Assembly: GCA_020796225.1 (NCBI GenBank)
Contig: CM036754.1
Coordinates: forward strand, 44,825,084-44,889,083
From: Arion vulgaris
Lineage: Eukaryota > Mollusca > Gastropoda > Stylommatophora > Arionidae
Length of the DNA stretch: 64,000 nucleotides
Reading direction: 5' to 3'
The notes under the pieces are model-generated. The model saw nothing but the letters and a program-made list of their open reading frames with translations. It did no database searches and was not told where the DNA came from. Made by a program: the position numbers and the translations under genes. This document shows, one piece after another, positions 42,719 to 53,800 of this stretch; the first letter of the stretch is position 1; every line of letters begins with the position of its first letter.

Positions 42719-45700
42719 CCTCTATGTTAGGACATCAGCTGCAAAGTTAAACATCCATCCATCTAACCTCTATGTTAGGGCATCAGCCTGCCAAAGTTAA
42801 ACATCCATCCATCTAACCTCTATGTTAGGGCATCAGCCTGCCAAAGTTAAACATCCATCTATCTAACTCTATGTTAGGCATCAGCCTGCCAAGTTAAACA
42901 TCCACCTATCTAACCTCTATGTTAGGGCATCAGCCTGCCAAAGTTAAACATCCATCCATCTAACCTCTATGTTAGGACATCAGCCTGCCAAAGTTAAACA
43001 TCCACCTATCTAACCTCTATGTTAGGGCATCAGCCTGCCAAAGTTAAACATCCACCTATCTAGCCTCTATGTTAGGGCATCAGCCTGCCAAAGTTAAACA
43101 TCCATCTATCTAACCTCTATGTTAGGGCATCAGCCTGCCAAAGTTAAACATCCATCTATCTAACCTCTATGTTAGGGCATCAGTCTGCCAAAGTTAAACA
43201 TCCATCTATCTAACCTCTATGTTAGGCCATCAGCCTGCCAAAGTTAAACATCCATCTATCTAACCTCTATGTTAGGCCATCAGCCTGCCAAAGTTAAACA
43301 TCCATCCATCTAACCTCTATGTTAGGGCATCAGCCTGCCAAAGTTAAACATCCACCTATCTAACCTCTATGTTAGGACATCAGCCTGCCAAAGTTAAACA
43401 TCCACCTATCTAACCTCTATGTTAGGACATCAGCCTGCCAAAGTTAAACATCCATCTATCTAACCTCTATGTTAGGGCATCAGCCTGCCAAAGTTAAACA
43501 TCCACCTATCTAGCCTCTATGTTAGGGCATCAGCCTGCCAAAGTTAAACATCCATCTATCTAACCTCTATGTTAGGACATCAGTCTGCCAAAGTTAAACA
43601 TCCATCTATCTAACCTCTATGTTAGGACATCAGCCTGCCAAAGTTAAACATCCACCTATCTAACCTCTATGTTAGGACATCAGCCTGCCAAAGTTAAACA
43701 TCCATCTATCTAACCTCTATGTTAGGGCATCAGCCTGCCAAAGTTAAACATCCATCTATCTAACCTCTATGTTAGGCCATCAGCCTGCCAAAGTTAAACA
43801 TCCATCTATCTAACCTCTATGTTAGGACATCAGCCTGCCAAAGTTAAACATCCATCTATCTAACCTCTATGTTAGGACATCAGCCTGCCAAAGTTAAACA
43901 TCCATCTATCTAACCTCTATGTTAGGCCATCAGCCTGCCAAAGTTAAACATCCATCTATCTAACTCTATGTTAGGCATCAGCCTGCCAAAGTTAAACATC
44001 CATCTATCTAACCTCTATGTTAGGGCATCAGTCTGCCAAAGTTAAACATCCATCTATCTAACCTCTATGTTAGGACATCAGCCTGCCAAAGTTAAACATC
44101 CATCTATCTAACCTCTATGTTAGGACATCAGCCTGCCAAAGTTAAACATCCATCTATCTAACCTCTATGTTAGGCCATCAGCCTGCCAAAGTTAAACATC
44201 CATCTATCTAACCTCTATGTTAGGGCATCAGCCTGCCAAAGTTAAACATCCATCTATCTAACCTCTATGTTAGGACATCAGTCTGCCAAAGTTAAACATC
44301 CATCTAACCTCTATGTTAGGACATCAGCCTGCCAAAGTTAAACATCCATCTATCTAACCTCTATGTTAGGACATCAGTCTGCCAAAGTTAAACATCCATC
44401 TAACCTCTATGTTAGGACATCAGCCTGCCAAAGTCAAACATCCATCTATCTAACCTCTATGTTAGAACATCAGCCTGCCAAAGTCAAACATCCATCTATC
44501 TAACCTCTATGTTAGGACATCAGTCTGCCAAAGTTAAACATCCATCTATCTAACCTCTATGTTAGGGCATCAGTCTGCCAAAGTTAAACATCCATCTATC
44601 TAACCTCTATGTTAGGGCATCAGCCTGCCAAAGTTAAACATCCATCTATCTAACCTCTATGTTAGGACATCAGTCTGCCAAAGTTAAACATCCATCTAAC
44701 CTCTATGTTAGGGCATCAGCCTGCCAAAGTTAAACATCCATCTATCTAACCTCTATGTTAGGGCATCAGCCTGCCAAAGTTAAACATCCATCTATCTAAC
44801 CTCTATGTTAGGACATCAGCCTGCCAAAGTTAAACATCCATCTAACCTCTATGTTAGGACATCAGCCTGCCAAAGTTAAACATCCATCTATCTAACCTCT
44901 ATGTTAGGACATCAGTCTGCCAAGTTAACATCCATCTAACCTCTATGTTAGGACATCAGCCTGCCAAAGTCAAACATCCATCTATCTAACCTCTATGTTA
45001 GAACATCAGCCTGCCAAAGTCAAACATCCATCTATCTAACCTCTATGTTAGAACATCAGCCTGCCAAAGTCAAACATCCATCTATCTAACCTCTATGTTA
45101 GGACATCAGTCTGCCAAAGTTAAACATCCATCTATCTAACCTCTATGTTAGGGCATCAGCCTGCCAAAGTTAAACATCCATCTATCTAACCTCTATGTTA
45201 GGACATCAGTCTGCCAAAGTTAAACATCCATCTAACCTCTATGTTAGGACATCAGCCTGCCAAAGTTAAACATCCATCTATCTAACCTCTATGTTAGGAC
45301 ATCAGTCTGCCAAAGTTAAACATCCATCTAACCTCTATGTTAGGACATCAGCCTGCCAAAGTTAAACATCCATCTATCTAACCTCTATGTTAGGACATCA
45401 GCCTGCCAAAGTTAAACATCCATCTATCTAACCTCTATGTTAGGACATCAGTCTGCCAAAGTTAAACATCCATCTAACCTCTATGTTAGGACATCAGTCT
45501 GCCAAAGTTAAACATCCATCTAACTCTATGTTGGGCATCAGTCTGCCAAAGTTAAACATCCATCTAACCTCTATGTTAGGACATCAGCCTGCCAAAGTCA
45601 AACATCCATCTATCTAACCTCTATGTTAGAACATCAGCCTGCCAAAGTCAAACATCCATCTATCTAACCTCTATGTTAGGACATCAGTCTGCCAAAGTTA

Positions 45701-47381
45701 AACATCCATCTATCTAACCTCTATGTTAGGGCATCAGTCTGCCAAAGTTAAACATCCATCTATCTAACCTCTATGTTAGGGCATCAGCCTGCCAAAGTTA
45801 AACATCCATCTATCTAACCTCTATGTTAGGACATCAGTCTGCCAAAGTTAAACATCCATCTAACATCTATGTTAGGACATCAGCCTGCCAAAGTTAAACA
45901 TCCATCTATCTAACCTCTATGTTAGGACATCAGCTGCAAAGTTAAACATCCATCTATCTAACCTCTATGTTAGGACATCAGCCTGCCAAAGTTAAACATC
46001 CATCTATCTAACCTCTATGTTAGGACATCAGTCTGCCAAAGTTAAACATCCATCTATCTAACCTCTTGTTGGACATCAGCCTCAAGTTAAACATCCATCT
46101 ATCTAACCTCTATGTTGGACATCACCTGCAAAGTTAAACATCCATCTATCTAACCTCTATGTTAGGACATCAGCCTGCTAAAGTTAAACATCCATCTATC
46201 TAACCTCTATGTTAGAACATCAGCCTGCCAAAGTTAAACATCCATCTATCTAACCTCTATGTTAGGACATCAGCCTGCCAAAGTTAAACATCCATCTATC
46301 TAACCTCTATGTTAGGGCATCAGTCTGCCAAAGTTAAACATCCATCCATCTAACCTCTATGTTAGGACATCAGCCTGCCAAAGTTAAACATCCATCTATC
46401 TAACCTCTATGTTAGGCATCAGTCTGCCAAAGTTAAACATCCATCTATCTAACCTCTATGTTAGGCCATCAGCCTGCCAAAGTTAAACATCCATCTATCT
46501 AACCTCTATGTTAGGACATCAGTCTGCCAAAGTTAAACATCCATCTATCTAACCTCTATGTTAGGCATCAGCCTGCAAGTTAAACATCCATCTATCTAAC
46601 CTCTATGTTAGGACATCAGTCTCAAGTTAAACATCCATCTAACCTCTATGTTAGGACATCAGTCTGCCAAAGTTAAACATCCATCTATCTAACCTCTATG
46701 TTAGGACATCAGTCTGCCAAAGTTAAACATCCATCTATCTAACCTCTATGTTAGGACATCAGCCTGCCAAAGTTAAACATCCATCTATCTAACCTCTATG
46801 TTAGGACATCAGTCTGCCAAAGTTAAACATCCATCTATCTAACCTCTATGTTAGGACATCAGCCTGCCAAAGTTAAACATCCATCCATCTAACCTCTATG
46901 TTAGGACATCAGCCTGCCAAAGTTAAACATCCATCTATCTAACCTCTATGTTAGGACATCAGCCTGACAAAGTTAAACATCCATCTATCTAACCTCTATG
47001 TTAGGACATCAGCCTGCCAAAGTTAAACATCCATCTATCTAACCTCTATGTTAGGACATCACTCCAAAGTTAAACATCCATCTATCTAACCTCTATGTCA
47101 GGGCATCAGTCTGCCAAAGTTAAACATCCATCTATCTAACCTCTATGTTAGGACATCAGCCTGCCAAAGTTAAACATCCATCTATCTAACCTCTATGTTA
47201 GAACATCAGCCTGCCAAAGTTAAACATCCATCTATCTAACCTCTATGTTAGGCCATCAGCCTGCCAAAGTTAAACATCCATCTATCTAACCTCTATGTTA
47301 GAACATCAGCCTGCCAAAGTTAAACATCCATCTATCTAATCTCTATGCTAGGGCATTAACCTGGCAAAGTTAAGCATTCAC
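42719..47381. repeat. 50-bp satellite array filling the GPCR intron (about 93 copies)
   Basis: Each unit joins a copy of CATCCATCTATCTAAC to about 34 bp containing CTCTATGTTAGGACATCAGC and CTGCCAAAGTTAAA. Variants include GGGCAT, GGCCAT, GGACAT and GAACAT, CAGCC or CAGTC, and units missing one CTAT. Variant blocks recur (for example the 44300-44480 and 45240-45660 neighbourhoods). The last unit, 47338-47381, is diverged and runs into unique DNA before exon 2. Confidence 0.95.
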
Positions 47382-47450
47382 GTATACAACTTATTTATTA
47401 TGTATCCATATATCCACTGTATGCTAACTTGTGTATCCATTGTCTTTCAG

Positions 47451-48728
47451 GTATGCCCTGTCATCCTCTTCATTTTCGGCACCGTTGGAAACATCATGAT
47501 TCTTCTTATGCTGCGTACTCTTCGCCTTGGACGGACGTCTATGCACGTTTACCTGATAGCACTGGCTATGTCAGATTTATGTGTCCTCTATACTGGACTC
47601 TTGAGATGGTGGATCATCTCGTCGTTTGGTGTTGATCTGCGCGACCAACATTTTCTTCTGTGTAAGGTTCATATATGGATGGTATATGTTGCCCTCTACA
47701 TTTCTGCATGGCTCTTGGTGTTTATGACTCTTGAGAGAACCTGTTCAGCTTGTGTACCACATCGTGTAAACACATTTTGCACCAAACGGCGCGCATGTAG
47801 CCTCATTATTTTCATCGTTGTGTTTCAAACATTGATGCAGTCTCACTTTTTGTTCGGAATGGCGTTGTTGACAAGCGATGAGAACGAAGTGAAAAAATGT
47901 CAACCAAGTTCTACGGAATACCATTTCTTCATACATGATATTTATCCGTTTGTGGATTTAGTTCTGTTGTCTCTCATTCCATTTATATGTGTTATTCTGG
48001 GAAATGCGGTTATAATTTGGAAAACGTTTTTATCGATAAAAACTGCGGCGGAGCTACATCTAACATCTGATAAAGGTGCTACTTTACGCAGACGTCGAGC
48101 GTCATCAATGACTGTGATTCTCATCTGCTTGAGTTCCTTATTTCTGTTGACTACGTCACCAACATGTGTGTACAATATGTGGGAACGAGGCGATGGCGCT
48201 AAAGAAGCAATGAAAACGTCCGAAGGTTTTGCTCGAACAGAGTTAGTATGGGCATCGGTCAATATTATTATGTACTGTAACAACACATTCAACTTTTATC
48301 TTTACTGTTTAAGTGGTAGAAAGTTCCGGAATGAAATTAGACGTCAGTTTTCTAGACGACGAACAGATTCACATTCAGCTGTACTCTCTGCTCCATCCTT
48401 ACAACTTCATCGATGTACTCAAAATGAACAAAAATATTGTAGAAACAAAGAAAACGTTGAGGAATTTTCAAAAGAAAGAGAAAACGGCAATCGAGTTTCT
48501 AAAAAATACGACAATCGTAACGAATTCTCTAACCGTAAAGAAAATGTCCATGGGTTTTCTAAGGCTGGAGAAAATGTCCACGCATTTTCTAAAGATGGAG
48601 AAAATGTCCACGGATTTTCTTCATGTAAACAATACAGTGGAAAATTGTATGAAGACAGAGAAAGTGGGAAATATTTTCATTTATATGAGACGCCATATTG
48701 TGTACGTAAAACGAACGCATATTTATAG
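47451..48728 (+). CDS. GPCR exon 2: seven-transmembrane domain and long cytoplasmic tail
   Basis: This is the main exon of a rhodopsin-like (class A) receptor, probably for a peptide, at the plasma membrane. In spliced numbering (507 aa) the TM segments lie near 83-105, 115-137, 153-177, 196-218, 247-275, 301-323 and 346-368. Family marks are GN in TM1 (95-96), LAMSD with D124 in TM2, the disulfide pair C153 and C232, ER at 177-178 (ERT in place of DRY), P259 in TM5, P319 in TM6 and NFYLY (363-367) in place of NPxxY. TM4 has no tryptophan and TM6 has TTSP instead of CWxP. Loop 3 carries RRRRAS (295-300), a possible PKA site. The tail (369-507) includes six 10-residue repeats. The fold resembles FMRFamide- or myosuppressin-like and GPR139-like receptors expanded in molluscs; the ligand is unknown. 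The ATG at 47400 lies in the intron and is not the start. Confidence 0.9.
   Translation, partial: VCPVILFIFGTVGNIMILLMLRTLRLGRTSMHVYLIALAMSDLCVLYTGLLRWWIISSFGVDLRDQHFLLCKVHIWMVYVALYISAWLLVFMTLERTCSACVPHRVNTFCTKRRACSLIIFIVVFQTLMQSHFLFGMALLTSDENEVKKCQPSSTEYHFFIHDIYPFVDLVLLSLIPFICVILGNAVIIWKTFLSIKTAAELHLTSDKGATLRRRRASSMTVILICLSSLFLLTTSPTCVYNMWERGDGAKEAMKTSEGFARTELVWASVNIIMYCNNTFNFYLYCLSGRKFRNEIRRQFSRRRTDSHSAVLSAPSLQLHRCTQNEQKYCRNKENVEEFSKERENGNRVSKKYDNRNEFSNRKENVHGFSKAGENVHAFSKDGENVHGFSSCKQYSGKLYEDRESGKYFHLYETPYCVRKTNAYL
48450..48629 (+). repeat. Coding minisatellite in GPCR tail: 6 x 30 bp (10 residues)
   Basis: Six consecutive decapeptides fill residues 416-475. The last three are nearly identical (ENVHGFSKAG, ENVHAFSKDG, ENVHGFSSCK); the first three are diverged (ENVEEFSKER, ENGNRVSKKY, DNRNEFSNRK). 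At DNA level the last units start with GAAAATGTCCA. Each unit keeps an FS or VS pair that could be phosphorylated. Confidence 0.85.
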
Positions 48729-48756
48729 CATCGTTGTACATTGAGTGCAAGAATAG

Positions 48757-49088
48757 TTATCATCAAATAGCTTGTACTGAGCAGACTTTGCCATACTAAC
48801 AGTCACTCGAAGTGTCTCTTTCACAGCCCACGTATGCAGCCGTCATGCGCAAGTCATCAGTTACATCACGAATCCACCTTTTCCTGGGCTTTCCTCTTCT
48901 CCTCTTTGCAAAGACGCCTCCTTCCATAATAGTCTTTTTTCAGCCTTTGTGTCTCTTTATATGTCCAAAATACTTCAACGTTCTCATCTCATCTGCAACA
49001 TCAGCCAGTTTTCTTTGATTTTGAGTTTTTCTGGATAGATCTATTTGTTCTCTTCTCTGTCCACGATATACGGAGCACTCGTCTGTAA
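48757..49088 (-). mobile_element. Antisense LINE 3' end next to the GPCR stop codon
   Basis: Minus strand ends in GGCAAAGTCTGCTCAGTACA and a GATGATAACT tail at 48757. Upstream in its sense it encodes VLRISWTEKRTNRSIQK-like, ADEMRTLKYFGHIKRH and KRRRGKPRKRW-like pieces in broken frames. Confidence 0.8.
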
Positions 49089-49192
49089 TATTCGGTAGAA
49101 TGGGGATCAAGAGGGGATTCGGTAGTATGGGGATCAAGAGGGAATTCGGTAGTATGGGGATCAAGAGGGGATTCGGTAGTATGGGGATCAAG
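49089..49192. repeat. 27-bp tandem repeat (4 copies)
   Basis: Units of ATTCGGTAGTATGGGGATCA plus AGAGGGG, between the LINE fragment and a foldback element. Confidence 0.9.
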
Positions 49193-49684
49193 AAGCTATT
49201 TTCGTTGTTTTCATATTAATGTAAAATTTGTATAACTATTTTGAAAGAGTATGACTTAGAGGAGTAGAAAAACATTAGTAAAAAAATAATGTTGCCATGG
49301 AAACAATACAAAATGGCCACCACAAAATTTCAAATCCCTAATGAATTTGTGGTAAGCACACTCCTAAAGCAGCTTTTTGACCGAATTTTGAGGGCATATA
49401 TACCCAAAAATGTATAAAAAATGTAATATTTAATATATTCTAAAAATCATGTGTAATATTTTATATATTACAATTGCGCACCTTAAAGTGAAAAACAGAA
49501 TTCATTTACATTCATTAGATTCAGAGCTTTAGGGATTTGAAATTTTGTGTTTGTGGCCATTTTGTATTGTTTCCATGGCAACGCTTTGACGTTTTTTTCC
49601 TCATTTTTTCTACTCTTTTAAGTCAAATATCTTCAAAATTGTAATTCAAACTCTACATTAATATGAAAGCAACGAAAAAGTTTC
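49193..49684. mobile_element. MITE-like foldback element, arms of about 150-170 bp
   Basis: Left arm (49193-49346) with TTCGTTGTTTTCATATTAAT and CCATGGAAACAATACAAAAT is complementary to the right arm (49514-49684) with ATTAATATGAAAGCAACGAA and ATTTTGTATTGTTTCCATGG. The 170-bp centre is AT-rich and noncoding. Superfamily unknown. Confidence 0.8.
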
Positions 49685-49869
49685 CAGACCAGAGTTCCCC
49701 CACCATCCCCCCACCTTAACACTTATATTCAAAAGCACATATACGCTTTACCTCTGCTTTGTTAAATGTCCATGGCTCACACCAATAGGTCGCTATTGAG
49801 AAAATGATTGCTCTTAAATTCTGATATTGAATGGTCTATCAATATCATACCATCCTGTTTTTAGTTAAG

Positions 49870-50250
49870 TTTTTGTGCAAGGTTATTTTACAGAAGAATG
49901 ATGAGAATCCCATGGACTGCTAAAATGACTAATGTTGAGTTGTTGAATGAGGTCAAGACACAGAGGAAGCTTATCATCAATATAAGCCTTGGTCATCAAT
50001 CATTATTTTGGACATGTTATGAGGAGGGGAGGTTTAGAGCATATTGTAACAACCGGTAAAATCGAGGAGAGAAGAGTTAAAGGAAGACAGAAAGAGAACA
50101 CTTTGGATATCCTGACTTCATGGCACGGAAGAGCGTCAACATCTATGGTGATAGGAAACACCAGAGACATAGATTTGTGGAGATCCATGATCGTCTACGC
50201 CAACCGGTACGGCACCTGATGATGCTGATGATGATTTATCTCTCTTTTTT
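49870..50250 (+). mobile_element. LINE C-terminus with GATGAT tail
   Basis: Broken frames encode RMMRIPWTAKMTNVELL, YFGHVMRRGGLEHIVTTGKI and DLWRSMIVYANRYGT, the standard LINE RT C-terminal ending, followed by TGATGATGCTGATGATG. The 49685-49869 stretch and 50251-50600 are unassigned. Confidence 0.8.
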
Positions 50251-50600
50251 TGTTAATTCCTTCATCAAATTTCCATCATTTGTTATCAGTGAGCCGAGAT
50301 ATAAAAAACTGTTCACTTTATTTATCCCAACTTCATTGATAATGACATCATTTGTCATGCTTCTTGGCTCATCAGTTGTCATTATTTTTGTTTTGCACAT
50401 TGAGAAATAGACTGTGTTTTTCGCTTTTCTCTTGCACTGCCACTGTTAATTTCTGAATCCATTTTTCATGTGGTTATATTGACAGTAACACTGTATTAGC
50501 AGCATGTCTTAGTTCAAGTATTTTTCTTACTTCAAATATAAAGAAATCCTACTGTTATTTTCCGCTCTCTTCTGTAACAGTTATCAAGATGTTTTTCAGC

Positions 50601-50775
50601 ATTTATGTTACACAGACAAGGAGAAATAAGACAATTTATGTTAAACAGACAAGGAGAAATAAGACAATTTATGTTAAACAGACAAGGAGAAATAAGACAA
50701 TTTATGTTAAACAGACAAGGAGAAATAAGACAATTTATGTTAAACAGACAAGGAGAAGTAAGACAATTTGTATCA
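50601..50775. repeat. 33-bp tandem repeat (5 copies)
   Basis: Units contain ACAGACAAGGAGAAATAAGA and CAATTTATGTTA. Confidence 0.9.
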
Positions 50776-50977
50776 CTCCCTGTCTGATGTCAAACAAATC
50801 TGAGGTGTCATCGCACGTTCGTACAGTCGCTCAATCACAAGCGATGATGACAATAGTCTTTAACGTGTGTTGTGGCGCCTTTCTGATGTGTGCGAACGGG
50901 ACTGTGGACAGTGGCGGACTGATCAGATTGCCCGATAGCAAATAGACCTTTATGAAGTAGTTCCTCTTGGATTTAAA

Positions 50978-51291
50978 CAATATGTTACAAATTACAACTT
51001 AAAAGAAGTTCTAACATTATTACTAAATGCAACTAAACAATATGTTACAAATCACGACTTAAAAGAAGTTCTAACATTATTAATAAATGCAACTAAACAA
51101 TATGTTACAAATTACAACTTAAAAGAAGTTCTAACATTATTACTAAATGCAACTAAACAATATGTTACAAATTACAACGTAATAGAAGTTCTAACATTAT
51201 TACTAAATGCAACTAAACAATATGTTACAAATTACAACGTAATAGAAGTTCTAACATTATTACTAAATGCAACTAAACAATATGTTATAGA
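50978..51291. repeat. 60-bp tandem repeat (about 5 copies)
   Basis: Units contain AACAATATGTTACAAATTAC and AGAAGTTCTAACATTATTAC. Confidence 0.9.
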
Positions 51292-51319
51292 AAAGTTCTT
51301 AAAACATTCTGAACAGAGA

Positions 51320-51720
51320 AGAGAAAAAAACTAAGACATCCTACAAGATCTGCATATCAAGGAGCATTGGCTCATAAATAACATCATGTTCCGGAAGATG
51401 AAATATTTTGCCCACGTTAAACGTCACTGTGGTTTGGAGAGAACCGTAAAGGAAGGCATGGTTCCTGGAGTACGAGGCAGGGGACTACCAAGACTAAGGT
51501 GGCAGCAGGACATCAAAGAAACTATGAACATGACTGGAAGAGGCAGTAAGAGACTGGAGAACTTGTTAGAGACAGATAGTTTCTCAGGTAGGATGGGATA
51601 AAAGAGACGTTCTACAAGGGACATGCTACTATTTGATGGGTTAGAGACAGATAGTTTCTCAGGTGGGCTGTGATAAAAGAGACGTTCTACAAGGGACATA
51701 CTACTACTTGATGGAACTAC
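51320..51720 (+). mobile_element. LINE C-terminus with a duplicated end
   Basis: Encodes MKYFAHVKRHCGLERTV, EGMVPGVRGRGLPRLRWQQD and IKETMNMT, a LINE RT C-terminus. A segment of about 73 bp with GAGACAGATAGTTTCTCAGG is repeated in tandem at 51570-51712. Confidence 0.8.
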
Positions 51721-51807
51721 AATTTACGTTGTACTACTATTTTAACTTTTTTTTTTAATGTAATGAATCATTTTTAAATGATACTAAAAGCGTGAAATAT
51801 TATTTTT

Positions 51808-52048
51808 TCTTCGAACGTTCTATATCGATCACTTGTTAACCACTCTTTATGATTTCTATGTTATCCAAGCCTAAGATCGACTGTACTTTGTGCCAGCTAT
51901 GCGCCTACAAGTAGTCCATCACCTCCGATTTCTGTGACGCTTTTTATTTACTAGTGTAGTTTCCCTAGGTCTCTACCTCAGTCGCCTCTTACGACATGCC
52001 TTGTAGGCTGCAGTGTTACTATTCTTTGCTCCACTTGCGACACCCTCA
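51808..52048 (-). mobile_element. Interspersed repeat family C
   Basis: Minus copy from TTCTTCGAACGTTCTATATC to CGACATGCCTTGTAGGCTGC. 52049-52231 is unassigned with a short GAGA run near 52195. Confidence 0.75.
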
Positions 52049-52231
52049 ACAAACGGGCGGAAATATCATTAAAAAAACTTTAAAATATTTTAGATTGGGT
52101 TATGTTTATAGTTTTAAAATTGTGAACCCCCGTCCCGTCCGTTCCCATCCCCATCCCCGTCTCATGGTAACCATAATTTTTAGTTCCAGTTTATGAGAGA
52201 GAGAGTGAGAGTCCAGTGAGAGAGAGAAAGA

Positions 52232-52308
52232 GAGAAATAATTCGGAAGGATTGTTGGGGTGGCAAAGTTCTGCTCAGGACAAGCTATTTGATGATGATGA
52301 TGATCATC
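52232..52308 (+). mobile_element. LINE 3' end with GAT tail
   Basis: GGCAAAGTTCTGCTCAGGAC, AAGCTATTTGATGATGATG: the terminus shared by several LINE copies in the window. Confidence 0.75.
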
Positions 52309-52684
52309 ATGATGAGTGCAAAGAAGCTCCATGATGAGTACAAAGAAGCTCTATGATGAGTACAAAGAAGCTCTATGATGGGTACAAAGAAGCTCTATGA
52401 TGAGTACAAAGAAGCTCTATTATGAGTACAAAGAAGCTCTATGATGAGTACAAAGAAGCTCTATTATGAGTACAAAGAAGCTCTATGATGAGTACAAAGA
52501 AGCTCTATGATGAGTACAAAGAAGCTCTATGATGAGTACAAAGAAGCTCTATGATGAGTACAAAGAAGCTCTATGATGAGTACAAAGAAGCTCTATTATG
52601 AGTACAAAGAAGCTCTATGATGGGTACAAAGAAGCTCTATTATGAGTACAAAGAAGCTCTATGATGGGTACAAAGAAGCTCTAT
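52309..52684 (+). repeat. 22-bp tandem array joined to a LINE C-terminus (17 copies)
   Basis: Units of GATGAGTACAAAGAAGCTCT plus AT, with GATGGG and TATGAG variants. The last unit continues in frame into LINE sequence encoding KLYGGQRMEKRRRGRPKK. Confidence 0.95.
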
Positions 52685-52890
52685 GGTGGGCAGCGAATGG
52701 AAAAAAGAAGACGTGGACGTCCAAAGAAAACACGGAGAGGAACGTTAGAAAGAGAGTTGAAAGATTGTGGTCTGCCATGGGAAACAATAAGTAGAAAGAC
52801 CACAGAACGGCAACATTGTAAATCTCGCTGGAAAGCCGATGTGTCATTATTTGTTTGTTATGTATGGGGCTTAAAGCCTCTTTAATTAAG
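52685..52890 (+). mobile_element. LINE C-terminal fragment (GGQRMEKRRRGRPKK)
   Basis: The open + frame encodes YGGQRMEKRRRGRPKKTRR, LERELKDCGLPWETI and SRWKADV, typical of LINE ORF C-termini, and stops near 52883. 52891-53384 is AT-rich with nothing recognised. Confidence 0.75.
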
Positions 52891-53384
52891 CCGAGGCACG
52901 ACGCTTTCAACCTAAGGTGAATATTTTATTAGTTATATCAGAGGGTGTAGACCAAAAAATGAAAAATAAGAATGAATCCGTTTCGTAGAATCCAATGTTA
53001 CGTTCCATGTCAAACAGGACACTGAGAGGATCGAGAGAGATAAATAACAAAGAAATTCACATTGTATACGATCGATACATTTATCAATGTTGCTATTTTA
53101 ACCTTCCGAGACGGAAAAATCTGGCAATATTAGTACGACAGACAGCAACTTGTGTATAAGGTTGAGCTCCAGACAACAGTCGACATGATCATAAGAACGT
53201 GTCTAACGGTATAATCATCAAAATAGCAATCTCAAAAAATAAGAAGAATGCAACTTGTGTTAAAAAGCTTGTTAGAGATTATGTCATATGTCACGTATGG
53301 AAATAAACAGTGCCAACTGAGCTTTTTACTGTTTCTGTTGTAGAAATAAGTTGGCAAGTCTGTTCCATTTTTGTTATGTATTAT

Positions 53385-53450
53385 TGCATGCCGGAGGACT
53401 GTTGGGGTGGCAAAGCTCTGCTCAGGACAAGCTATTTGATGATGATGATT
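53385..53450 (+). mobile_element. LINE 3' end fragment with GAT tail
   Basis: GGACTGTTGGGGTGGCAAAG, CTCTGCTCAGGACAAGC and TTGATGATGATG match 52245-52295. Confidence 0.7.
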
Positions 53451-53464
53451 GTTGCATGTAGTTC

Positions 53465-53800
53465 TTTGTGGCAATTAGAGAATGGACAGGCTTACATCAA
53501 TAGCATTGAATGTCAGTGTGTATAAGATGGTTACAGTGAATGTTATTTCATCTCTTCACCACTGTCTGTTGGATGAAGACAATAAAATAGATGTTGAATC
53601 GATCCAATGATTTAAGGTTGAAGATGCCCGTTGTACTAGTAGAAATGGATGCCTGAGGGGCAGAGAGAGAGAGAATTGTGTTTAACCAGCGAGCCTCAGG
53701 TACACTCAGTATGCATACACGTTGGCATCTGTTGTTGTGCACCTATGGCTCTGCCCTGAGTGCTGTACTTCAGTTCAGTAACTAATAACAAATTTTTATA
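53465..53800 (+). mobile_element. LINE family 1 3' end, decayed
   Basis: Retains RTMDRLTSIAL-like, LLDEDNKIDVESIQ and the 3' noncoding end (GTGCACCTATGGCTCTGCCC, then CAGTAACTAATAAC). A CT run follows at 53829-53853. Confidence 0.7.

Larger units (their letters stand above)
40413..47450 (+). other. GPCR intron, 7,038 bp, mostly satellite DNA
   Basis: The intron begins GTAGGTGATG and ends TTGTCTTTCAG, both good splice signals in phase 0. In order it holds a 13-bp minisatellite, a sense LINE RNase H fragment, an antisense SINE, about 600 bp of AT-rich DNA, a sense SINE 3' end, a 16-bp array and a 50-bp array. About 5.4 kb is tandem repeat, so intron length may vary between individuals. Confidence 0.75.

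Noticed and set aside
42719..47381. CRISPR-like array
   Set aside because: There are no unique spacers: the whole 50-bp unit is repeated, and the genome is eukaryotic.
47400..47450. ATG at 47400 as start of the GPCR
   Set aside because: The 17 residues it adds contain the branch and pyrimidine tract of a 3' splice site; starting at 47451 after TTTCAG restores a continuous TM1 with exon 1.
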